This document shows, in pieces, positions 7,701 to 9,212 of a stretch of 9,212 nt of DNA. Each line of letters opens with the position of its first letter. The stretch's first letter is position 1. The stretch covers positions 1-9,212 of the forward strand of contig JACQQR010000248.1 of assembly GCA_016206875.1 (NCBI GenBank), in the 5' to 3' direction. This stretch comes from Candidatus Omnitrophota bacterium. GTDB taxonomy: Bacteria; Omnitrophota; Omnitrophia; Omnitrophales; JACROU01. Below the pieces are notes generated by a model. The model did not search any database and was not told the DNA's origin. It worked only from the letters and a program-made list of their open reading frames with translations. Both the position numbers and the translations under genes were made by a program.

Positions 7701-8995
7701 TTTTTAGGTGCAGAAAGTACTTTTTTCAGCGGTGGTGATGGCTCTTTTGCTTTGGGCTCTTCAGCGGCATCCGATGAACTATCTCTGGCAATGTCCACAC
7801 CTGCCGGATGCATTAAGCGGCGCAACTCCTCAGGAAGGTCAAACAAGTCTGGCGGCGCCCCTTCTTTTGCCAACATCTCCTTTTGAGGCGGAGCTTCCGG
7901 CTTGAACGCTGCAACTCTGGCGCTGAGAATTTGATGCATGCGTGCCAGGATTTCACTGTTATATATTTGCGACTCGGCATGTTTGGCGCCGGCTATTTCC
8001 TGCAAAAGCGCTGCTGAAATTTGTGCGGCCCGCCGCAGACGTTCCATACTTGCATCCAAATACGGCGAACGAACCTGCCGCCATGCCAAAGGCGTACTAA
8101 TATTCACGTGTGGAATATCCGGACGGGATTCAAGCATGGCTATTAAAACTGTGAACACCTGAAGCATGTTCCGCGCGATTTCCACATCTTCCACGCTACG
8201 AAGTTTTCCCCATTCTTCCGGAATCATTTCACCGGCGCCGGCCGCAAATGTTTCCTGATATCCCCGATAAGCAAGCCAAACACCGGACCACGGATTTTGA
8301 TCGTCTCGCGGCTTTGTGTAAATATTTTCCAGCTGATGCACGGCGTTCACTACACCCGGATGAGAAAAAAGTGCGCTGAGCAATTTTTCTTCCGGCGCAT
8401 CTTGTGGACGATCGGGAAACTCGCTTGTATCAGCCTCCCACAAATCCAGCATCGAACTCCATTCTCTAGACTGCTCACCGCGCGCGCGACTGGGCAAAAG
8501 TCGCCGCAACTCGCCCGAGGGAAGAACTTCGCGGACTCCACCGATATCAATAATGAACATGCCCTCCGGCATCTCCACCCAAATCAAACTTTCCTCACGC
8601 GGACGCCCTTTCTGGCAAGTGACAGTAACGGAAACCCCGGATGGGCTCTTAGCCAAAGCACGCGCCGCCAGTTTCCTTTGCTGTCGAATAACATCTTCTC
8701 CCCCCAACGAGCGGGCGGAAGCAGCTGTCGCTAGAGCTTTGGGGAGAGCATTCATGTATGTGTTGTGCGCGAAAATTCCGTTGCCGATGAAGTTGTGCGT
8801 ACCGTCTACTTCAATGTCATACACTTGCTCGCGGCCCGCAAATTTGATAGAAACGATTGGGTCCCAAAGAATTGCGGAGGATTGAGTAACCGGGACTTCA
8901 GCATGGGCAGATTGAATATTAAATAAATTAAATATATATTGATTATTATTTAAACATGGGTTAGTCTGTTTTCTATTATGAAACCACTTAATCAC
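1709..8995 (-). CDS. Giant multidomain mosaic protein: C-intein head, duplicated A-B modules, methyltransferase-like and Nudix regions, ARSLG tags
   Basis: From the GTG at 8995 this encodes 2428 aa. In order: residues 41-79, C-terminal intein (Hint) half ending HN-T; 94-98, ARSLG; about 120-360, mostly helical and unrecognised; 361-440, Pro/Lys/Glu-rich linker; about 450-640, helical and unrecognised; A1 (750-841), B1 (999-1128), A2 (1217-1308) and B2 (1428-1554), a tandemly repeated two-part module; 1556-1560, ARSLG; 1610-1624, a hydrophobic patch; 1717-1721, ARSLG; about 1740-1975, distant LIC_10091-like methyltransferase-fold resemblance; about 2130-2300, Nudix hydrolase with box at 2172-2194; 2350-2354, ARSLG; then a 74-aa tail ending FWAA. 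I see no convincing signal peptide, so it is probably cytosolic as read. The start is uncertain: AGGAG lies 12 bases upstream of the GTG, but the frame has no stop up to 9212, so the true start may lie beyond the window. The overall function is unknown. A Nudix activity on a nucleotide-diphosphate substrate is the only confident prediction. Confidence 0.85.
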   Translation of the reverse strand: MIKWFHNRKQTNPCLNNNQYIFNLFNIQSAHAEVPVTQSSAILWDPIVSIKFAGREQVYDIEVDGTHNFIGNGIFAHNTYMNALPKALATAASARSLGGEDVIRQQRKLAARALAKSPSGVSVTVTCQKGRPREESLIWVEMPEGMFIIDIGGVREVLPSGELRRLLPSRARGEQSREWSSMLDLWEADTSEFPDRPQDAPEEKLLSALFSHPGVVNAVHQLENIYTKPRDDQNPWSGVWLAYRGYQETFAAGAGEMIPEEWGKLRSVEDVEIARNMLQVFTVLIAMLESRPDIPHVNISTPLAWRQVRSPYLDASMERLRRAAQISAALLQEIAGAKHAESQIYNSEILARMHQILSARVAAFKPEAPPQKEMLAKEGAPPDLFDLPEELRRLMHPAGVDIARDSSSDAAEEPKAKEPSPPLKKVLSAPKKMDLRPAANLGADQSSASPVGWLRDREVMRRMIPVIQAQIHEYREGLVKREAFDLAEFDFWLEQKGLEQSRNAMTASNLYHDAWNLFKLAIPEASILEVLQRIIHYFQEKVEQRFVPFNSGEVSRMWEALQHYYNLLDQPGVPWFPTDDVREYFRGRYEVSLPSEWEIFKQFDSWVRAEARLRERDGLLQRTSIAKYAQDLRNMVQEWCAGAMQQSSDGTFETFYPRSSGIKTIRLLSRSPLPSRRDHLFQAGWEPAGKLDAQGREIFERSPLQLSVKEDRGKFAQAYLTLELAGRQQLFHDVYQDLPEAEWEKWSAGNQNLMARGKFGSWRFYPNGAVSLRFTDLEHETDLPGEFKQMLLRLQNEGQYQIRAFGDLEEPMRYIVAERSSVKSGEVICCNAQGEVLFRYQQEFFKRLAPSKEEGVITHIYTDAPPALTDDFSWMENLGLPGRVAEAPGDTSQGFLPRAFIPLLAQGRGTWLLNEADIPAMDVITREVIVGPDKAPVPFREDVKNWRKSLSGGKGKGSSGEVEVNLSLSAFSPRLILELTVEALMRGLLRKIPGPVMGKYEYTDRLHQEDNSFEDMQELLRNLPEPVRLSQISSIEYLRQQQEYQDGMEDIRQFFDSLRSQIKAEIPMPLLEGHSDKLARALAEILILGPDGKSAHQTLGIHQAIAGIQANRYVLELRQGRMFLMDLAAPKLDVKPGPAGHVFDREALHRVGILRARPGQRGSTVYAHSPFELFINESGGEDSKVNLTVTPTGSAGPRLFADPYGDLTNSSVWTVVNSKLITNGKFGMWKFYPSGAASIFYSRLQQETRLPEKFRNMLLRMQEEGLYMIRAFGDFDNPLQYVLAERDNEDRQEVICLTGEGEVLFRYKWTTGKASPMPAPEFGPEWIAAVLESRIPKHHEWPLTEEDLLGVDQVDAIPVYSPSSKPFIPLLNDLEAWIARYGEGAKRLLIENDMVLEDRMPQQEFLPLPKEITEAAIQEGFVRKQTDRYVYTEKFQETDNYFGDLMWLLENLSQTVRISSAVSAISYFRFLAELAKTMEDTHQSLWSDEAAIPMPELGRAIDQLQAALAEISVASPDGKPSSHSVNLNAAIGGIHEGHYALEITQGRMRLVEISEARSLGEEEGPPGELKVYPVRVEPSRTRPGEWVTVFDTVSDADFLIVEMKKYLSKGWLSYLFGVFTFFIFERRQVNQWQRRDSELSPNDRMKVRTFIQNSYDSQAVIAQNSWADKIKHFPQLSRAEYLSNRFNLFTQYYQRVFQQIKHEVKPAQSSKVVSARARSLGDETREQEISEKAAQLEKFLGQLKTGPMMRDYFLADPRSNAHGSFFMMSNENDWPKLVKELPRMSPQSDGIRVHMGVSGFQNEEIMAIRHSDIAIMIGINSAEIAAHQTLKEVLCSPALSGADRLSPEDRFQTINDEWHRLTQEKLSLQPSSWEPANWIQDPQKFSYIQKMFLENRVFSLQMDFRDEKSFAVLSEWFKENGLTLDTLYISNAYEYKDTGLKNRSGDLFERSIASVIHFDSQRGTLIIDSRWERHHEPFGPHLHVKVDLAISHPIFNVKQVVHEALEILSVKDAARYNDELFKQRLLENPFLLDGYRLFDLVRDDAIAKIVTEPAEVLAAELIEAYYPDGKKTEFISVYPDEVGDWKNQEPQPIGAGSYLHTHPDKNPAVDQLMETLRRERLDQQGNPRLPFVHAAVTSFIILNINGKHFALSTVRATTKGKFGGLLESVSGGHVKAGESLQTAAARELVEELGFTIKNVPLVGYQRYEDKSSDNTHDFVAMILLDEAQTRAFLKDFEEKNIRLFTVDTQEDLARHMPNRVSKVEEKTPEIYTQELRDKKGEIAYGVLSPFEVLIAYYRDLKQREGLAGVAKEFAWIELEKEKEGNFLGKDSLINSALDTYKTLTESSDQARSLGFPDSRISSIEIETSRIFADYILPLALRISPEAFNEIMNVWFPEMYQAAAAGMPARQVARIQSSSEVTESIFWAA
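1934..1948 (-). repeat. ARSLG tag 4 (residues 2350-2354)
   Basis: Encodes ARSLG in the context SDQARSLGFP, after the Nudix region and before the 74-residue tail. The coding strand reads GCGCGCTCATTGGGT. It keeps the peptide but has diverged in several codon positions from the other three, so the peptide rather than the DNA looks conserved. Confidence 0.8.
2096..2608 (-). other. Nudix hydrolase domain (residues 2130-2300)
   Basis: Residues 2172-2194 give a complete Nudix box: Gly2172, five residues, Glu2178, seven residues, Arg2186-Glu2187, Leu, one residue, Glu2190-Glu2191, one residue, Gly2193-Phe2194. The strand SFIILNING before it (2138-2146) and the helix and strand after it fit the Nudix fold. 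The glutamates bind the metal used to cleave X-linked nucleoside diphosphates. All catalytic residues are kept, so the domain should be active. The substrate cannot be read from the sequence. Confidence 0.9.
3071..3778 (-). other. Distant LIC_10091-like (methyltransferase-fold) region (residues 1740-1975)
   Basis: The order of motifs recalls the LIC_10091 family, which has a SAM-methyltransferase-like fold. A strand plus helix, HSDIAIMIGINSAEIAAHQT (1810-1829), stands where that family has an AxIVDIR--N strand. There follow a helical insert, a strand VFSLQMDF (1897-1904), a helix, and LYISNAYEY (1927-1935), matching the FYLSNVE-Y strand, with a closing DSQRGTLIIDSR (1959-1970). The acidic residue that normally ends the first strand is replaced (IGIN), so cofactor binding is doubtful. 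This is a recollection-based match and a structure comparison would decide it. Confidence 0.4.
3833..3847 (-). repeat. ARSLG tag 3 (residues 1717-1721)
   Basis: Encodes ARSLG in the context SARARSLGDE, just before the methyltransferase-like region. The coding strand reads GCCCGCTCGCTGGGG, differing from tag 2 by one base. Confidence 0.8.
4316..4330 (-). repeat. ARSLG tag 2 (residues 1556-1560)
   Basis: Encodes ARSLG in the context SEARSLGEE, directly at the end of module B2. The coding strand reads GCCCGCTCGCTGGGC. Confidence 0.8.
4334..4714 (-). repeat. Module B, copy 2 (residues 1428-1554)
   Basis: Second copy of module B, with IPMP, ALAEI, SPDGKP, AAIGGI and TQGRMRL retained. It runs directly into the second ARSLG tag, whereas copy 1 runs into the linker before module A copy 2 and has no tag. 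Confidence 0.75.
5072..5347 (-). repeat. Module A, copy 2 (residues 1217-1308)
   Basis: Second copy of module A, the same length as the first and ungapped against it. It follows module B copy 1 by about 90 residues, giving a unit of roughly 467 residues from A1 to A2. Nucleotide identity to copy 1 looks moderate by eye, so the duplication is not recent. Confidence 0.8.
5612..6001 (-). repeat. Module B, copy 1 (residues 999-1128)
   Basis: About 130 residues that recur in copy 2. Shared landmarks are Y-YT, DN-F-D---LL-NL---VR-S, IPMP, L--ALAEI---PDGK, an AI-GI turn and a closing QGRM-L strand. It begins helical and ends in two or more beta strands. No known family is recognised. Confidence 0.75.
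6473..6748 (-). repeat. Module A, copy 1 (residues 750-841)
   Basis: A 92-residue block that aligns without gaps to copy 2, with about half of residues identical by hand count. Shared landmarks are GKFGxW-FYPxGA, ET-LP--F--MLLR-Q-EG-Y-IRAFGD, AER and EVIC...GEVLFRY. Weaker similarity extends about 70 residues further toward the N-terminus (SPLQL versus SPFEL). I do not recognise the family. The alternating hydrophobic pattern suggests a beta-rich fold. Confidence 0.8.
7676..7915 (-). other. Pro/Lys/Glu-rich interdomain linker (residues 361-440)
   Basis: The stretch is low in bulky hydrophobics and rich in Pro, Ala, Lys, Glu and Ser (for example EEPKAKEPSPPLKK). It looks disordered and separates the N-terminal helical region (about 160-360) from the next helical block (about 450-640). 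One variant of the tag may be present at its end (AANLGAD, 438-444), but it is too weak to count. Confidence 0.5.
8702..8716 (-). repeat. ARSLG tag 1 (residues 94-98)
   Basis: Encodes ARSLG in the context ASARSLGGE, 15 residues after the intein's terminal HN. The coding strand reads GCCCGCTCGTTGGGG, sharing GCCCGCTCG with tags 2 and 3. Confidence 0.8.
8759..8875 (-). other. C-terminal intein (Hint) half-domain with HN-Thr splice junction
   Basis: Residues 41-79 of the giant protein match the two C-terminal intein blocks. Block F is VYDIEVDGTHNFI (58-70), with the usual VYD and HNF. Block G is GIFAHN followed by T (73-79). The segment before it, ILWDPIVSI (42-50), matches the strand that usually leads into block F. 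His77 and Asn78 are the penultimate His and terminal Asn used for Asn cyclisation, and Thr79 would be the +1 nucleophile. No N-terminal blocks (first Cys/Ser, TxxH) are seen in the 40 residues before it, nor in the 72 in-frame codons up to the window edge. About 38 residues is the size of a C-intein in natural split inteins. It could instead be a remnant, or the end of a contiguous intein that begins outside the window. Confidence 0.85.
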
Positions 8996-9212
8996 CGGAA
9001 ACAGGAACTCCTGGCAAGATATATTGCTGATTTGTCCAAAGCTATTTTTGGAGTCGGGTTGGTTAGTTACTTTTTTGATTCGTTTCCATTTTGGGCCCGT
9101 TTGCCCGTTGCCCCAAGATAAAAGGTAACCCGAGCCAGTAATCGTTGCCCCAAGATAAGGGTAACCAGGCGGGTTATTTTTTTGAAGAGAAAAAGGGTTT
9201 ATAGCAGTAGTC
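8996..9212 (-). other. Stretch upstream of the giant gene's GTG, open in its frame to the window edge
   Basis: On the minus strand all 72 codons here, in frame with the giant gene, lack a stop, and none is ATG, GTG or TTG. The predicted peptide is rich in Asn, Gln, Ser and Gly, unlike the Glu/Arg/Leu-rich body of the protein. It has no intein block and contains the frame-shifted direct repeat. AGGAG at 9008-9012 could serve the GTG at 8995 with a long 12-base spacing. Either the gene starts at or near 8995 and this is intergenic, or it continues beyond the window. I favour neither strongly. Confidence 0.5.
9106..9166. repeat. Two-copy direct repeat with hairpin ends, 37-base period
   Basis: Copies at 9106-9130 (25 bases) and 9143-9166 (24 bases) share CGTTGCCCCAAGATA and then GGTAACC, differing by a one-base length change and little else. 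Each copy can fold through GTTGCC and GGTAAC at its ends (one G-T pair). The length change puts the copies in different reading frames, so the repeat is not conserved as protein. The 12-base gap is too short for a CRISPR spacer. Confidence 0.65.

Noticed and set aside
8753..8755. ATG at residue 81 as the true start of the giant protein
   Set aside because: It would exclude the perfectly conserved intein half just upstream, and no ribosome binding site lies at a suitable distance.
8895..8935. SAHA-E (residues 29-33) as a signal-peptidase cleavage site
   Set aside because: The AxA-like end is present, but the preceding residues are Asn-rich without a hydrophobic core, and an intein half follows directly.
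9106..9166. Direct repeat as a minimal CRISPR array
   Set aside because: Only two copies, separated by 12 bases, and no cas gene in the window.

Overview
All four genes lie on the minus strand. In order of transcription they are a giant gene (stop at 1709, reading frame open to the right edge of the window), a pair of very small genes of toxin-antitoxin type (DUF4258 then DUF2283), and a deoxyhypusine-synthase-like gene. I see no plus-strand gene, rRNA, tRNA, CRISPR array or transposase.

Organism: a bacterium of intermediate GC with Shine-Dalgarno sites and sigma70-like promoters. A multi-kilobase mosaic protein that carries a recurrent ARSLG pentapeptide, next to a bacterial deoxyhypusine-synthase-like gene, suggests candidate phylum Omnitrophota (OP3), which is known for very large proteins. 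This is inference from memory, with moderate confidence.

Layout: 1-59 holds a 12-bp perfect palindromic repeat downstream of the DHS-like gene. 60-1052 is the DHS-like gene, with its own promoter and strong ribosome binding site. 1137-1629 is the DUF2283/DUF4258 pair, with a possible promoter in the gap after the giant gene. 1709-8995 encodes 2428 aa of a giant mosaic protein. In protein order this has: a C-terminal intein (Hint) half ending in HN followed by Thr; an ARSLG tag; about 550 aa of mostly helical, unrecognised sequence with a Pro/Lys/Glu-rich linker; a tandemly duplicated two-part module A-B-A-B of unknown family; ARSLG; a short segment with a hydrophobic patch; ARSLG; a region distantly resembling the LIC_10091 methyltransferase-like fold; a Nudix domain with a perfect Nudix box; ARSLG; and a 74-aa C-terminal tail. 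8996-9212 stays open in the giant gene's frame, but its peptide composition is unlike the rest and it carries a direct repeat whose two copies sit in different frames.

The main novelty is in the giant gene: an orphan C-intein of split-intein size at the head of a giant mosaic protein, ARSLG tags at module boundaries, and a duplicated uncharacterised A-B module. I see no clear functional link between the giant gene, the small pair and the DHS-like gene.
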